Shown: positions 35,965 to 45,483 of the stretch, in pieces
Numbering within the stretch: the first letter of the stretch is position 1
How the letters are laid out: every line of letters begins with the position of its first letter
Source of the DNA: Paraburkholderia atlantica
GTDB lineage: Bacteria; Pseudomonadota; Gammaproteobacteria; Burkholderiales; Burkholderiaceae
Assembly (NCBI RefSeq): GCF_009362785.1
Contig: NZ_WHNQ01000001.1
Coordinates: forward strand, 434,001-498,000
Direction: 5' to 3'
Length of the DNA stretch: 64,000 bases
The notes under the pieces: model-generated
The model's database searches: none
Told to the model about the DNA's origin: nothing
Seen by the model: the letters and a program-made list of their open reading frames with translations, nothing else
Translations under genes and position numbers: made by a program

Positions 35965-36909
35965 ATGACGTCACGCCCTACCCTCATCCCGTGCCTGCTC
36001 GGCCCGACCGCGTCCGGCAAGACTGCAGCGGCGCTCGCCCTCGCCGCGCGGCGGCCGGTCGAAATCATCAGCGTGGATTCGGCACTCGTCTATCGCGAGA
36101 TGGACATCGGCACCGCGAAACCGACCGCGGAAGAACGCGCGGTCGCGCCGCATCATCTGATCGATATCGTCGATCCGGCCGACTCGTACTCTGCCGCGCA
36201 GTTTCGCGCCGATACGCTGCGGCTCGTCGGTGAGATTCACGCGCGCGGGCGGCTGCCGCTGCTGGTCGGCGGCACGATGCTGTACTACAAGGCGCTCACG
36301 CAGGGGCTCAACGACCTGCCCGGAGCCAATGCCGAAGTACGCGCGACGCTCGACGCCGACGCCGCCCGTGACGGCTGGCCCGCGCTTCACGCGCGGCTCG
36401 CCGCGCTCGACCCGGTCACGGCCGCGCGCCTCGCGCCGAACGACTCGCAGCGCATCCAGCGCGCGCTGGAGGTGTTCATGCTGACCGGCCAGCCGATGTC
36501 GGCGCTGCTGGCCGCGCCTGCGCGCACCGACGACGCCGCGTCGGCATGGCGCTTCGTGCCGGTCGCGCTGGAGCCGTCCGAGCGTGGCGTGCTGCACGCG
36601 CGCATCGAGCAGCGCTTCGATGCGATGCTCTCGCACGGGTTCATCGATGAAGTGGTGAAGCTGCGCGCGCGCGGCGACCTGCTGCCCGAGATGTCGTCGA
36701 TGCGCTGCGTCGGCTATCGGCAGGTGTGGGAATACCTCGATGGCGCGGTCGATTATCGGACCATGCGCGACAAGGGCATCTTCGCGACGCGGCAACTCTG
36801 CAAGCGGCAACTCACGTGGCTGCGCAGCATGCCGGAGAGACAGGTGGTGGATTGCTGCGATCCGCACGCGACGGCGCGGGTGGTGGAGTTGATCGAGACG
36901 CTGGTTTGA
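35965..36909 (+). CDS. miaA: tRNA dimethylallyltransferase MiaA
   Basis: A 314-residue enzyme that adds the isopentenyl group to A37 of tRNAs reading UNN codons. P-loop [15 protein letters not shown] (~10-24), [16 protein letters not shown] (~37-52), and the tRNA-contact region [17 protein letters not shown]. Length normal. It lies 45 bp behind mutL, a conserved mutL-miaA order. Confidence 0.96.
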   Translation: MTSRPTLIPCLLGPTASGKTAAALALAARRPVEIISVDSALVYREMDIGTAKPTAEERAVAPHHLIDIVDPADSYSAAQFRADTLRLVGEIHARGRLPLLVGGTMLYYKALTQGLNDLPGANAEVRATLDADAARDGWPALHARLAALDPVTAARLAPNDSQRIQRALEVFMLTGQPMSALLAAPARTDDAASAWRFVPVALEPSERGVLHARIEQRFDAMLSHGFIDEVVKLRARGDLLPEMSSMRCVGYRQVWEYLDGAVDYRTMRDKGIFATRQLCKRQLTWLRSMPERQVVDCCDPHATARVVELIETLV

Positions 36910-37036
36910 GGCGACGATCAGCGTGAGGGAAGCGGAGGGATGTAAAGCGGGGATTTGAAGTGGAAGTTGTGAAGCAAAGGATTCGAAGCCCGCGCGGCGC
37001 GCCGTTGCGGCACGCCACGCGAACCCGCGTCAATCG

Positions 37037-38104
37037 TTAGACCACGACCGTCTGCGCTTCACCTGCCGCGCTTTCACGGACCGTGCCGATCTTCCAGACC
37101 TGCTCGCCCGCCGCGGACAGCAGACCGATCGCCGCTTGGGCATCCGCCGCCGACACGATCACCGCCATCCCGATACCGCAGTTGAATACGCGGTGCATTT
37201 CCGCATCGGCGACACCGCCGTGCTTCTGCAGCCACGAGAACAGCGGCGGCAGCGGCCACGCGCGATGATCGAGCTCGGCCGTCAGACCCTCGCGCAGCAC
37301 GCGCGGAATGTTCTCGACCAAGCCGCCGCCCGTGATGTGCGCCATGCCCTTCACCTCGAGCTGCTGCATCAGCGCGAGCAGCGGCTTCACGTAGATGCGC
37401 GTCGGCGCCATCAGCGCGTCGGCGAGCGAGCGGCCGTCGAAGTCCGCGTTCAGATCGGGATTGGCGCGCTCGATGATCTTGCGCACCAGCGAAAAGCCGT
37501 TCGAATGGATGCCGCTCGACGCGAGCCCGAGCACCACGTCGCCCGGGGCGATCTTGCTGCCGTCGATGATCTTGCTCTTTTCGACCGCGCCGACCGCGAA
37601 ACCAGCCAGATCGTATTCGCCGTCCGGATACATGCCCGGCATCTCCGCGGTTTCGCCGCCGATCAACGCGCAGCCCGACAGCTCGCAGCCCTGCGCAATG
37701 CCCTTCACGACGGTCGCCGCCGTGCCGACATCGAGCTTGCCGCACGCGAAATAGTCGAGGAAGAACAGCGGCTCGGCGCCTTGCACGAGGATGTCGTTGA
37801 CGCTCATCGCGACCAGATCCTGGCCTACCGTGTCGTGCTTGTTCAGCTGGAACGCGAGACGCAGCTTGGTGCCGACGCCGTCGGTGCCGGACACGAGCAC
37901 CGGTTCCTTGTACTTCTTCGGCACTTCGAACAGCGCGCCGAATCCACCGATGCCGCCCAGCACGCCGTCGCGCAGGGTCTTCTTGGCAAAGGGCTTGATG
38001 GCGTCGACGAGGGCGTCGCCCGCATCGATGTCCACGCCGGCGTCGCGATACGACAAACCTTGGGCCGAATCGGTTGAAGGCTGGGCGGATTTCGGTTGAT
38101 TCAT
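37037..38104 (-). CDS. purM: Phosphoribosylformylglycinamidine cyclo-ligase (AIR synthetase)
   Basis: A 355-residue purine biosynthesis enzyme converting FGAM + ATP to AIR. Diagnostic stretches: [20 protein letters not shown] at the start, [43 protein letters not shown] and [14 protein letters not shown]. Length standard. It is divergent from hda; a perfect palindrome with -10-like halves lies 20-38 bp upstream. Confidence 0.97.
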   Translation of the reverse strand: MNQPKSAQPSTDSAQGLSYRDAGVDIDAGDALVDAIKPFAKKTLRDGVLGGIGGFGALFEVPKKYKEPVLVSGTDGVGTKLRLAFQLNKHDTVGQDLVAMSVNDILVQGAEPLFFLDYFACGKLDVGTAATVVKGIAQGCELSGCALIGGETAEMPGMYPDGEYDLAGFAVGAVEKSKIIDGSKIAPGDVVLGLASSGIHSNGFSLVRKIIERANPDLNADFDGRSLADALMAPTRIYVKPLLALMQQLEVKGMAHITGGGLVENIPRVLREGLTAELDHRAWPLPPLFSWLQKHGGVADAEMHRVFNCGIGMAVIVSAADAQAAIGLLSAAGEQVWKIGTVRESAAGEAQTVVV

Positions 38105-38123
38105 GGGGAAAAGCTCGAAGGTC

Positions 38124-38142
38124 GGTAAAATGCGATTTTACC
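38124..38142. promoter_or_regulatory. Palindromic twin -10 element upstream of purM
   Basis: Perfect inverted repeat GGTAAAAT-GCG-ATTTTACC. Each arm contains TAAAAT, reading as a -10 on both strands. The minus-strand copy would start purM with a ~20-nt leader; the plus-strand copy would point toward hda. It could also be a repressor site. Confidence 0.5.
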
Positions 38143-38380
38143 CGATGCTGGCCGCCTGGCTGGAATTCGCGCGTTCCGACGAAATCCTGGAAACGACTTT
38201 GCCACACGACACCCCGATTCCAGCGCTGCCGCCCCGCGCAATTCCGTCCGCCGCGCTTCGCGACGCTCGGCCTCACGACCCGGCGAGCACGCTTCACGAC
38301 AACTAAGCGCCTGGCAACGTTCCAGGCCCCGAGGTCCGGGCCACTCGCGGCTCGAGCCTCATTTTCGGCATTAACCTACT

Positions 38381-39133
38381 GTGCTTCGTCAACTGACGCT
38401 CGATCTCGGCACCCCGCCGCCATCGACATTCGACAATTTCTTCGCCGGCGCGAACGCCGAGCTGGTCACGCGTCTGCGTGAGCTCGACGACGCGCTCGCC
38501 TCCGGACCGGTCGCCGATCGCACCTTCTACATCTGGGGCGAAGCGGGCAGCGGCCGCACGCACCTGCTGCAGGCGCTCGTGCACGAAGCGCCGCCGGGAC
38601 ATGCGCGCTTCGCCGGTCCGCAAAGCAGCCTCGCCGCCTTCAGCTTCGATCCGCGCGTCGCGCTCTACGCGATCGACGACTGCGACGCGCTGTCGGCCGC
38701 ACAGCAGATCGCCGTGTTCAACCTGTTCAACGAAGTGCGCGCGCATCCGACCAGCGCGCTCGTCGCCGCGGGCAACGCGGCGCCGATCGGCATGACGGTG
38801 CGCGAGGATTTGCGCACGCGGCTCGGCTGGGGTCTCGTGTTTCACCTCGCGCCGCTGCCCGACGACGCGAAGGCCGCGGTACTGAAACGCGCGGCGCGCG
38901 AGCGCGGCATCATGCTCGCCGACGACGTGCCGGCCTACCTGCTCACGCACTTTCGCCGCGACATGCCGAGCCTGATGGCGCTGCTCGACGCGCTCGACCG
39001 CTTCTCGCTCGAACAGAAACGCGCGGTCACGCTGCCGCTGTTGCGCACGATGCTCGCGTCGCCCGACCCCGCCACCACGCCGGGTTCACACGCCGCTCTT
39101 CCGGCTTCAAGTAAAATAGGCCCCCATGGCTAA
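38381..39133 (+). CDS. hda: DnaA regulatory inactivator Hda
   Basis: A 250-residue AAA+ DnaA paralogue. The N-terminal clamp-binding QLTLDLG motif (residues 4-10, Hda hallmark) precedes the Walker A-like GEAGSGRTHLLQ, the Walker B region LYAIDDCDAL and a sensor segment. Hda bound to the DNA-loaded sliding clamp stimulates ATP hydrolysis by DnaA, limiting re-initiation. It begins with GTG. Its 3' end overlaps the next gene by 8 bp and contains that gene's -10-like box. Confidence 0.93.
   Translation: MLRQLTLDLGTPPPSTFDNFFAGANAELVTRLRELDDALASGPVADRTFYIWGEAGSGRTHLLQALVHEAPPGHARFAGPQSSLAAFSFDPRVALYAIDDCDALSAAQQIAVFNLFNEVRAHPTSALVAAGNAAPIGMTVREDLRTRLGWGLVFHLAPLPDDAKAAVLKRAARERGIMLADDVPAYLLTHFRRDMPSLMALLDALDRFSLEQKRAVTLPLLRTMLASPDPATTPGSHAALPASSKIGPHG
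39112..39117 (+). promoter_or_regulatory. Candidate -10 box of the HAD phosphatase gene, inside hda
   Basis: TAAAAT with eight bases to ATG 39126, located in the 3' end of hda. It would yield a leaderless or near-leaderless transcript. Confidence 0.4.
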
Positions 39134-39812
39134 TCTCGCACTCTTCGATCTCGACCACACGCTCATTCCCACCGACAGCGACCACGAATGGGGCCGCTTC
39201 ATGGTGAAAAAAGGTATGGTCGACGCCGAAAATTTCGCCCGTGAAAACGACCGCTTCTACGCCGACTACAAGACCGGCAAGCTCGACATTCACGCTTATC
39301 TGATCGCCATGCTGACGCCGCTCGCGAAGTACACGCGCGCGCAGCTCGCCGACTTTCACGCGCAGTACATGCACGAAGTCATCACGCCGGCCATTCAGCC
39401 GGTGGCGATCGAGCTCGTGAAACAGCATCGCGAAGCGGGCGACCTGTGCTGCGTCGTCACGGCGACCAACGAATTCATCACGCGTCCCATCGCCCAGGCG
39501 TTCGGCGTCGATACGCTGATCGCGTGCGAGGCGGAGACCGTCGGCGGCGATCCGCACGGCGCGTACACCGGCCGCCCGACCGGTACGCCGAGCTACAAGG
39601 AAGGCAAGATCGTGCGCACCGAAATGTGGCTCGCGTCGCTCGGCAAGACGTGGAGCGACTTCGAGCACAGCTATTTCTATAGCGACTCGCACAACGACAT
39701 CCCGCTGCTCGAAAAAGTCACCGATCCCATCGCGACCAATCCGGACGACACGTTGCGCGCCCATGCGCAGGCCAAAGGCTGGCGCATCCTCGAACTCTTC
39801 CAACCCTCGTGA
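39126..39812 (+). CDS. HAD-IB family hydrolase (SerB-like phosphatase)
   Basis: A 228-residue haloacid-dehalogenase-type phosphatase. The nucleophile motif is FDLDHTLIPTDSD (Asp8, Asp10). Motif II lies in CCVVTATNEFITRP, motif III in SYKEGKIVR and motif IV in FYSDSHNDIPLLE. It belongs to the HAD-IB subfamily (PSPase-like, CicA group); substrate uncertain. It overlaps hda and, through GTGA, the poly(A) polymerase gene. Confidence 0.9.
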   Translation: MANLALFDLDHTLIPTDSDHEWGRFMVKKGMVDAENFARENDRFYADYKTGKLDIHAYLIAMLTPLAKYTRAQLADFHAQYMHEVITPAIQPVAIELVKQHREAGDLCCVVTATNEFITRPIAQAFGVDTLIACEAETVGGDPHGAYTGRPTGTPSYKEGKIVRTEMWLASLGKTWSDFEHSYFYSDSHNDIPLLEKVTDPIATNPDDTLRAHAQAKGWRILELFQPS

Positions 39813-41404
39813 TCAAGAAACTCATCCGCAAGCTCTTCGGCCAGGACGCGGCGAGCGCTGACGACACGCTCTCCGCCGCCAGCGTCGACGGCAACGCCAA
39901 TGACAAGCCGCCGGCGCGCGGCAAGTCCGCTTCCGGCACGGCCGCGCGGCCGCGTCGCAAATCCACCGCCGCTGCCGCCGCACAAGCGCCGCGCGAACCG
40001 GACGTACCCGTCATCATTCCGCACGACGTGCATGGCATCGACCCCACGCTGATCTCGCGCAATGCGATCCGCGTGACCGAGGGCTTGCAACAGGCGGGCT
40101 TTCGCGCGTTCATCGTCGGCGGAGCGGTGCGCGACCTGCTGCTCGGCGTGAAGCCGAAAGACTTCGACGTCGCGACCGACGCGACGCCCGAACAGGTGCA
40201 GAAGCTGTTCCGCCGCGCGCGCATCATCGGCCGGCGCTTCCAGATCGTGCACGTGCAGTTCGGCCAGGAAATCATCGAGACCTCGACGTTCCGCGCGCTG
40301 GTCGATCCGCCCGCGGCCGACGCGGCGCCGCCGAAGCGTCTTAAGCGCGACGAGCTCGACCGCCGCACCCACGCAGTGGACGCGAGCGGCCGCGTGCTGC
40401 GCGACAACGTGTGGGGCGAACAGCACGAGGACGCCACCCGCCGCGACTTCACGATCAACGCGATGTACTACGATCCGGCCACGCAAACCGTGCTGGATTA
40501 CCACAACGGCATGGCCGACATGCGCACGCGCCTGTTGCGCATGATCGGCGACCCGGCCACGCGCTATCGCGAGGACCCGGTGCGCATGCTGCGCGTTGTG
40601 CGCTTCGCTGCCAAGCTCGACTTCGACATCGACGACGCCACGCGCGCGCCGATCGAGAAGATGGCCGATCTGATCAACAACGTGCCCGCCGCGCGTCTGT
40701 TCGACGAAATGCTGAAGCTGATGCTGTCGGGTCACGCGCTCGCGTGCCTGAAGCGGCTGCGCCAGGAAGGCCTGCATCACGGGCTGCTGCCGCTGCTCGA
40801 CGTGGTGCTCGAACAGCCGACCGGCGAAAAATTCATTTCTCTGGCACTCTCTAATACAGATGCACGCGTGCTGGCCGGCAAGCCGGTGTCGCCGGGCTTC
40901 CTGTTCGCGACACTGTTGTGGCACGACGTGCAGCAGCGCTGGCAGAAGTTCGAGGCCGAAGGCGAGTATCCGGTGCCCGCGCTGCATCGCGCGATGGACG
41001 AAGTGCTCGACATGCAGACCGAAAAGCTCGCGATCCACAAGCGCTTCTCGGCCGACATGCGCGAGATCTGGGGTCTGCAGCTGCGCCTCGAAAAGCGCTC
41101 GGGCCGCAGCGCGCTGAAGCTGCTGGAACACCAAAGATTTAGAGCGGGGTATGATTTCCTCCTGTTGCGCTGCGCATCGGGCGAACTCGACGAGTCGGTT
41201 GGTGCGTGGTGGACGGAGTTCATCGAAGGAGACTCCGCCGCGCGCGAGGCATTGCTCACGCAAGGCGGGAAGGACCGGAGCCCCAGAAAACGACGGCGGC
41301 GCGGTGGCGCCAGAAACCGCAAATCGGGTGACGGGGTGGAGGGCGGCTCGTCCGCCGAACGCACGGACAACGACGCAGGCCGCGAAGGCTCGCACGAAGA
41401 CTGA
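39809..41404 (+). CDS. pcnB: Poly(A) polymerase I
   Basis: A 531-residue class II nucleotidyltransferase that adds poly(A) tails to RNA and promotes decay. Head domain: FIVGGAVRDLLLGVKPKDFDVATD (GG...DxD, ~105-128), followed by RRARIIGRRFQIVHV, the PcnB-rather-than-CCA signature. The RNA-binding C-terminus ends in a very basic stretch (SPRKRRRRGGARNRKS). GTG start overlapping the upstream stop. Neighbours hda and folK are usual for betaproteobacteria. Confidence 0.94.
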   Translation: MIKKLIRKLFGQDAASADDTLSAASVDGNANDKPPARGKSASGTAARPRRKSTAAAAAQAPREPDVPVIIPHDVHGIDPTLISRNAIRVTEGLQQAGFRAFIVGGAVRDLLLGVKPKDFDVATDATPEQVQKLFRRARIIGRRFQIVHVQFGQEIIETSTFRALVDPPAADAAPPKRLKRDELDRRTHAVDASGRVLRDNVWGEQHEDATRRDFTINAMYYDPATQTVLDYHNGMADMRTRLLRMIGDPATRYREDPVRMLRVVRFAAKLDFDIDDATRAPIEKMADLINNVPAARLFDEMLKLMLSGHALACLKRLRQEGLHHGLLPLLDVVLEQPTGEKFISLALSNTDARVLAGKPVSPGFLFATLLWHDVQQRWQKFEAEGEYPVPALHRAMDEVLDMQTEKLAIHKRFSADMREIWGLQLRLEKRSGRSALKLLEHQRFRAGYDFLLLRCASGELDESVGAWWTEFIEGDSAAREALLTQGGKDRSPRKRRRRGGARNRKSGDGVEGGSSAERTDNDAGREGSHED

Positions 41405-41455
41405 CGCGGCGTTCGCGGAAGAGCCGTCGAAACGATAGTTGCAGGAAGTTATGCC

Positions 41456-41998
41456 ATGACGGTTGCTTATCTTGGCCTCGGCGCGAATCTCGGGGACGCG
41501 CGCCAGACCCTGAAAGACGCGGTGGTGTGCCTCGCACAACAGCACACCATCACCGTGCTCGCCAAATCGAGCCTATATCGCACTGCCCCGATCGACGCGG
41601 GCGGCGACGACTATTTCAATTGCGTCGTGAAGCTGGAAACGACGCTCCCCGTGCGGCATCTGCTCGCGCTGTGTCACAAGATCGAGCATCAGTTCGGCCG
41701 TGAACGGCCGTTCCGCAATGCGCCGCGCACGCTCGATCTCGACATCCTGCTGTACGGCGATCAATCGATCGACGAAGCCGATCTGATCGTGCCGCATCCA
41801 CGCCTCGTCGAGCGCGCGTTTGCGCTGGTGCCGCTAGTCGAGATCGACGCGGCAATCGTGATTCCGCAACATGGCCGGGCCGCCGCGCTGCTCGACAGCG
41901 TCAGCGATCAGCGCATCGAGAAGGTGAAGGGGCCCTGCCAGTGTCCGATGCTCAATGCACTCGCCGGTAATTCCGCCGAGAAAGGCCGTTGCGAATGA
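41456..41998 (+). CDS. folK: HPPK (2-amino-4-hydroxy-6-hydroxymethyldihydropteridine pyrophosphokinase)
   Basis: A 180-residue folate biosynthesis enzyme that transfers pyrophosphate from ATP to hydroxymethyl-dihydropterin. The family start AYLGLGANLGDARQTL, the central FGRERPFRNAPRTLDLDILLYGD and the loop IVPHPRLVERAFALVPL are all present. The C-terminal ~25 residues are a nonconserved extension. The stop overlaps the next gene (ATGA). Confidence 0.95.
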   Translation: MTVAYLGLGANLGDARQTLKDAVVCLAQQHTITVLAKSSLYRTAPIDAGGDDYFNCVVKLETTLPVRHLLALCHKIEHQFGRERPFRNAPRTLDLDILLYGDQSIDEADLIVPHPRLVERAFALVPLVEIDAAIVIPQHGRAAALLDSVSDQRIEKVKGPCQCPMLNALAGNSAEKGRCE

Positions 41999-42675
41999 GT
42001 TCGCCGCCGCTCACGGTCACCGCGCCGCAGCTGCGCCCGCCGTTCGGCTATATCGCGATCGAGGGGCCGATCGGCGTCGGTAAAACCTCACTCGCGCGGC
42101 GCCTCGCGCAACGCTGGTCGATGCACGAACTGTTCGAGCGCTCGCAAGACAATCCGTTTCTTGAACGCTTCTATCGCGACACCGCGCGCTACGCACTGCC
42201 GGTGCAGCTGCACTTCGCGCTGCAACGCGCGCAGCAGGCGCAGGAAGTGAGCGCCGCGCAGGCGAGCGGCACGCCGCTGATTGCCGACTTCATCACGCAG
42301 CGAAACGACATCTTCGCGCGTCTGACCTTGCAGGAAGACGAGTGGCAGCTGTACCGCGCGCTTGCCGCGCGGCTCGACGTCAGTGCACCGGAGCCGGACT
42401 TCGTCGTCTATCTGCAGGCGAGCCCCGAGGTGCTGTTCGCGCGCATCCAGAAGCGCGCGGTGCCGATGGAGCTACAGATTTCCGATGCGTATCTGCGCGC
42501 GCTGTGCGACGCGTACAACGACTTCTTCTACCACTACGACCGCACGCCCGTGCTGACGGTCAACGCCGAACACCTGAATCCGCTCGACTCCGACGCGGAC
42601 CTTGCGCTGCTCGCCGAACGCATCGAGACGATGCGCGGACGCAAGGAATTCTTTGTCAAAGCCACGTCGCTGTAA
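41995..42675 (+). CDS. Deoxynucleoside kinase (deoxyguanosine/deoxyadenosine kinase-like)
   Basis: A 226-residue dNK-family kinase. P-loop IEGPIGVGKTSLARRLAQRW (~21-40), the substrate-binding QDNPFLERFYRD segment, and RIQKRAVPMELQIS as lid region. It phosphorylates deoxynucleosides for salvage; specificity is not readable. ATG 41995 overlaps the folK stop. It sits between folK and panB, a common arrangement in this group. Confidence 0.88.
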   Translation: MSSPPLTVTAPQLRPPFGYIAIEGPIGVGKTSLARRLAQRWSMHELFERSQDNPFLERFYRDTARYALPVQLHFALQRAQQAQEVSAAQASGTPLIADFITQRNDIFARLTLQEDEWQLYRALAARLDVSAPEPDFVVYLQASPEVLFARIQKRAVPMELQISDAYLRALCDAYNDFFYHYDRTPVLTVNAEHLNPLDSDADLALLAERIETMRGRKEFFVKATSL

Positions 42676-42712
42676 GCGGCGCGGCTAGTTCATTTCTCTC
42701 ACTGGATTGACC

Positions 42713-43528
42713 ATGACTTATTTGCAGGAAGCGAGCCGGAGCGCGATCACCGTGCCGAAACTGCAGGCAATGCGCGACGCCGGCGAAAAGATCGCGATGC
42801 TCACCTGCTACGACGCGAGCTTCGCCGCGCTGCTCGATCGCGCGGGCGTCGACGTGCTGCTGATCGGCGACTCGCTCGGCAACGTGCTGCAAGGCCAGGC
42901 GACCACGCTGCCGGTGACGCTTGCGGACATCGCGTATCACACGGCGAGCGTCGCGCGTGCTCGGCCGTCGGCGTTGATCATGGCTGACCTGCCGTTCGGC
43001 ACCTACGGCACGCGGGAAGATGCGTTCAGGAGTTCGGTCGAACTGATGCGCGCGGGCGCGCAGATGGTCAAGCTCGAAGGCGGCGAATGGCTCGCGGACA
43101 CGGTGCGGTTTCTGGTCGAACGCTCGATTCCAGTATGCGCGCACGTGGGTCTGACGCCGCAGTCGGTACATGCATTCGGCGGCTTCAAGGTGCAGGGCAA
43201 GACCGAAGCGGGCGCGAGCCAGCTGCTGCGAGATTCGCTCGCGATGCAGGCCGCCGGCGCGCAATCATTGTTGATGGAAGCGATCCCCGCTCAACTCGCG
43301 GGCGAGGTCACGAGGCAACTGCGCATTCCGACGATCGGCATCGGCGCGGGCCTCGACTGCTCGGGTCAGGTGCTCGTGCTGCACGACATGCTCGGGATTT
43401 TCCCCGGCAAGCGGCCGCGCTTCGTGAAAGATTTCATGCAGGGGCAGCCGAACATTCAGGCGGCCGTCGAGGCCTATGTGCGGGCGGTGAAAGACGGCAC
43501 GTTTCCGGGCGCCGAGCACACGTTCTGA
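42713..43528 (+). CDS. panB: Ketopantoate hydroxymethyltransferase
   Basis: A 271-residue pantothenate-pathway enzyme making ketopantoate from 2-ketoisovalerate and methylene-THF. Key motifs: [28 protein letters not shown] with the Mg-binding Asp, and DLPFGTYG. The catalytic region is VKLEGGEW, and [14 protein letters not shown] is also present. ATG 42713 is preferred over an upstream TTG six bases earlier. A small GC hairpin with a T-run follows the gene. Confidence 0.96.
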   Translation: MTYLQEASRSAITVPKLQAMRDAGEKIAMLTCYDASFAALLDRAGVDVLLIGDSLGNVLQGQATTLPVTLADIAYHTASVARARPSALIMADLPFGTYGTREDAFRSSVELMRAGAQMVKLEGGEWLADTVRFLVERSIPVCAHVGLTPQSVHAFGGFKVQGKTEAGASQLLRDSLAMQAAGAQSLLMEAIPAQLAGEVTRQLRIPTIGIGAGLDCSGQVLVLHDMLGIFPGKRPRFVKDFMQGQPNIQAAVEAYVRAVKDGTFPGAEHTF

Positions 43529-43537
43529 TGCTTGTTG

Positions 43538-43559
43538 GCCGCGCGGGCGCGCGGCATTT
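43538..43559 (+). terminator. Intrinsic terminator after panB
   Basis: Stem GCCGCGC / GCGCGGC with loop GGGC, followed by ATTTT. It lies 10 bp after the panB stop, between panB and the convergent pabB fusion gene. Confidence 0.72.
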
Positions 43560-43578
43560 TCCGGTTTCTGTCAGCGCT

Positions 43579-45465
43579 CTAAGCAACAACCCGTGCGGGA
43601 ATCGCGCCGCGCAACGCGTTGCACACGAGCAGCGCTTCGGCGTTCAGCACATCCTCCTGCGTCAGCACTTTCTCACCTGCCTGCAGACCCGACGCCCCTT
43701 CGAGCAACACGCTTCGCATCACGCCAGGAAGCACGCCCGACGCGAGCGGCGGGGTCCACCATCGTCCCGCGAGCTTCACGAACACGTTCGATCTGCCGCC
43801 TTCGGTCAGTTCGCCCCGTTCGTTGAAGAACAGCGTATCGAAGGCGCCGTTCGCCTCGGCTTCGCGCCAGCCGCGGTCGTAGTCGGCGCGGCGCGTGGTC
43901 TTGTGGCGCAGCAGCGGATCGGCGGCTTGGGTCGGCGCGAACTTAGCTTCGGGGCCGAGCAGAACCCCAACGATCGCATCCGCCAACGGCGTAAGCATCG
44001 CAGCGGTGATCTGGGTCACACCGCTTTTGCTCAAAGCAAGCCGCATACGATGCGGCGTCTGTGCCGGCAGCGTGGCGCACCGCGCTGAGATCTCCGCGCG
44101 AACGCGCGCTTCATCGAACTCGAAGCCAAGCGTCGCGGCGCTCGACGACAAGCGCCGCAAATGCCGCTCGACATGCCGCACGCCATCTTCCCGCGTCGCG
44201 TACATCGTTTCAAACAGTTCGAAGCCCGGCTCGGCGCCGGTCAGAAAACGTGCTTTCAATCGACACTCCTCGTGCTCATCGGCGGCCACACTGTCGAGCA
44301 CTATGCCCGCGCCGATGCCCATGCTGCCGCGCAGACAGTCCGTGCCGCCCACTTGCGCCGTCGACGAAGTCAATGTCAGCGTGCGGATCGCGACCGACAT
44401 GCAGAAGTCGCCGCAATCGTGATCACCGTCCGGCGCATCGAGCCAGCCGATCGCGCCGGTATAAAGTCCGCGCGGCGTGCTTTCCAGTTCGTCGATCAAC
44501 TGCATCGTGCGATGCTTCGGCGCACCGGTAATCGATCCGCAGGGAAACAGCGCGCGCAGGATCGCCGCGAACGAGGTGCGGTCGAGCAACGTCGCCTCCA
44601 CTGTCGACGTCATCTGCCACACCGACGCATACGGTTCGACCGTAAAAAGCGCCGGCACGTTGACCGAGCCGATCCGCGCGACCCGCGACAGATCGTTGCG
44701 CAACAGATCGACGATCATCACGTTCTCCGCGCGGTTCTTCAGATCGGTGGCGAGGAACTCGGCGTTGCCGCGGTCGATGGCAGGATCTTGCGAGCGCGGC
44801 GCCGTGCCCTTCATCGGCCGCGCGCGCAACGTCGGGCCGTGCTTCTCGACGAACAGTTCGGGCGAACACGACAGCACCCATGCATCGTCGGGCAACGCGA
44901 TCAGCGCGCCGAACGACACCGGCTGGCGCGCGCGCAAACGCCGATAGAACGCGAGCGGCGAGCCGAACACGTCGAAGCCGAGGCGGTACGTGTAGTTGAC
45001 CTGATAGGAATCGCCCGCGCGCAGCGCGGCGTGAATCGCGTCGATCGCCGCGTCGAACTCGGCGCGATCGACGCTCTCGCGCACGTTCGCCGTGCCCGCG
45101 ACCGACGGCTCCGGCGCACCGTTGTCCCGCGTCATCAGCCACGCGTCGACCTCGTCGCGCGAAAGCTTCGCACAGCGTTCGAACAATAAAAAACGCAGCG
45201 TGGCATTGCCACGCTGCGTTTCAGTGGACCGGAGCTTGTCGATACCGACGAGCGCACGGCCAAATTCATAGTCGGCCAGCACGACGGCGTGCAGACCGTT
45301 GCGGGTATCGGCCGCGACGCTGTCGCACACGGCTTCGAGCTGCGCCGCCTCGGTGCAGACCCGCTCGAGCACGAAACCCGTGTACAAGCGGCTCGACGGA
45401 CGCGCCGCCGTTGCACCGCAATCGTCAAGCAGCGCGAACACCGCGCCGCGCCTGTCCACCGTCAT
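43579..45465 (-). CDS. pabB: PabB-PabC fusion: aminodeoxychorismate synthase component I + 4-amino-4-deoxychorismate lyase
   Basis: A 628-residue two-domain protein. Residues ~60-395 form the chorismate-binding domain (SYQVNYTYR, KGTAPR, ENVMIVDLLRNDLSR, FPCGSITGAPKHRTMQ), which aminates chorismate. Residues ~410-628 form a class IV aminotransferase fold (FELFETMYATREDG, KTTRRADYDRG with the PLP lysine, FFNERGELTEGGRSNVFV), which releases pyruvate to give p-aminobenzoate. Both steps to PABA for folate are thus in one chain. ATG 45465 is used; an upstream TTG is possible. Codons ~82-91 form a perfect terminator-like hairpin followed by a T-tract. Confidence 0.9.
   Translation of the reverse strand: MTVDRRGAVFALLDDCGATAARPSSRLYTGFVLERVCTEAAQLEAVCDSVAADTRNGLHAVVLADYEFGRALVGIDKLRSTETQRGNATLRFLLFERCAKLSRDEVDAWLMTRDNGAPEPSVAGTANVRESVDRAEFDAAIDAIHAALRAGDSYQVNYTYRLGFDVFGSPLAFYRRLRARQPVSFGALIALPDDAWVLSCSPELFVEKHGPTLRARPMKGTAPRSQDPAIDRGNAEFLATDLKNRAENVMIVDLLRNDLSRVARIGSVNVPALFTVEPYASVWQMTSTVEATLLDRTSFAAILRALFPCGSITGAPKHRTMQLIDELESTPRGLYTGAIGWLDAPDGDHDCGDFCMSVAIRTLTLTSSTAQVGGTDCLRGSMGIGAGIVLDSVAADEHEECRLKARFLTGAEPGFELFETMYATREDGVRHVERHLRRLSSSAATLGFEFDEARVRAEISARCATLPAQTPHRMRLALSKSGVTQITAAMLTPLADAIVGVLLGPEAKFAPTQAADPLLRHKTTRRADYDRGWREAEANGAFDTLFFNERGELTEGGRSNVFVKLAGRWWTPPLASGVLPGVMRSVLLEGASGLQAGEKVLTQEDVLNAEALLVCNALRGAIPARVVA
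45185..45221 (-). terminator. Terminator-like hairpin inside the pabB coding sequence
   Basis: On the coding (minus) strand, the stem AAACGCAGCGTGGC / GCCACGCTGCGTTT (14 bp, no mismatch, 3-nt loop) is followed directly by TTTATTG, making six consecutive T residues. This is a textbook intrinsic terminator lying at codons ~82-93. The U-tract is encoded by the rare-codon string TTT-TTA-TTG. Confidence 0.7.
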
Positions 45466-45483
45466 GCTGACCGCCAAATCAGA

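Noticed and set aside
38103..38306. 67-codon plus-strand ORF between purM and hda
   Set aside because: No ribosome-binding site, no family pattern, and it covers the divergent promoter region; likely fortuitous.
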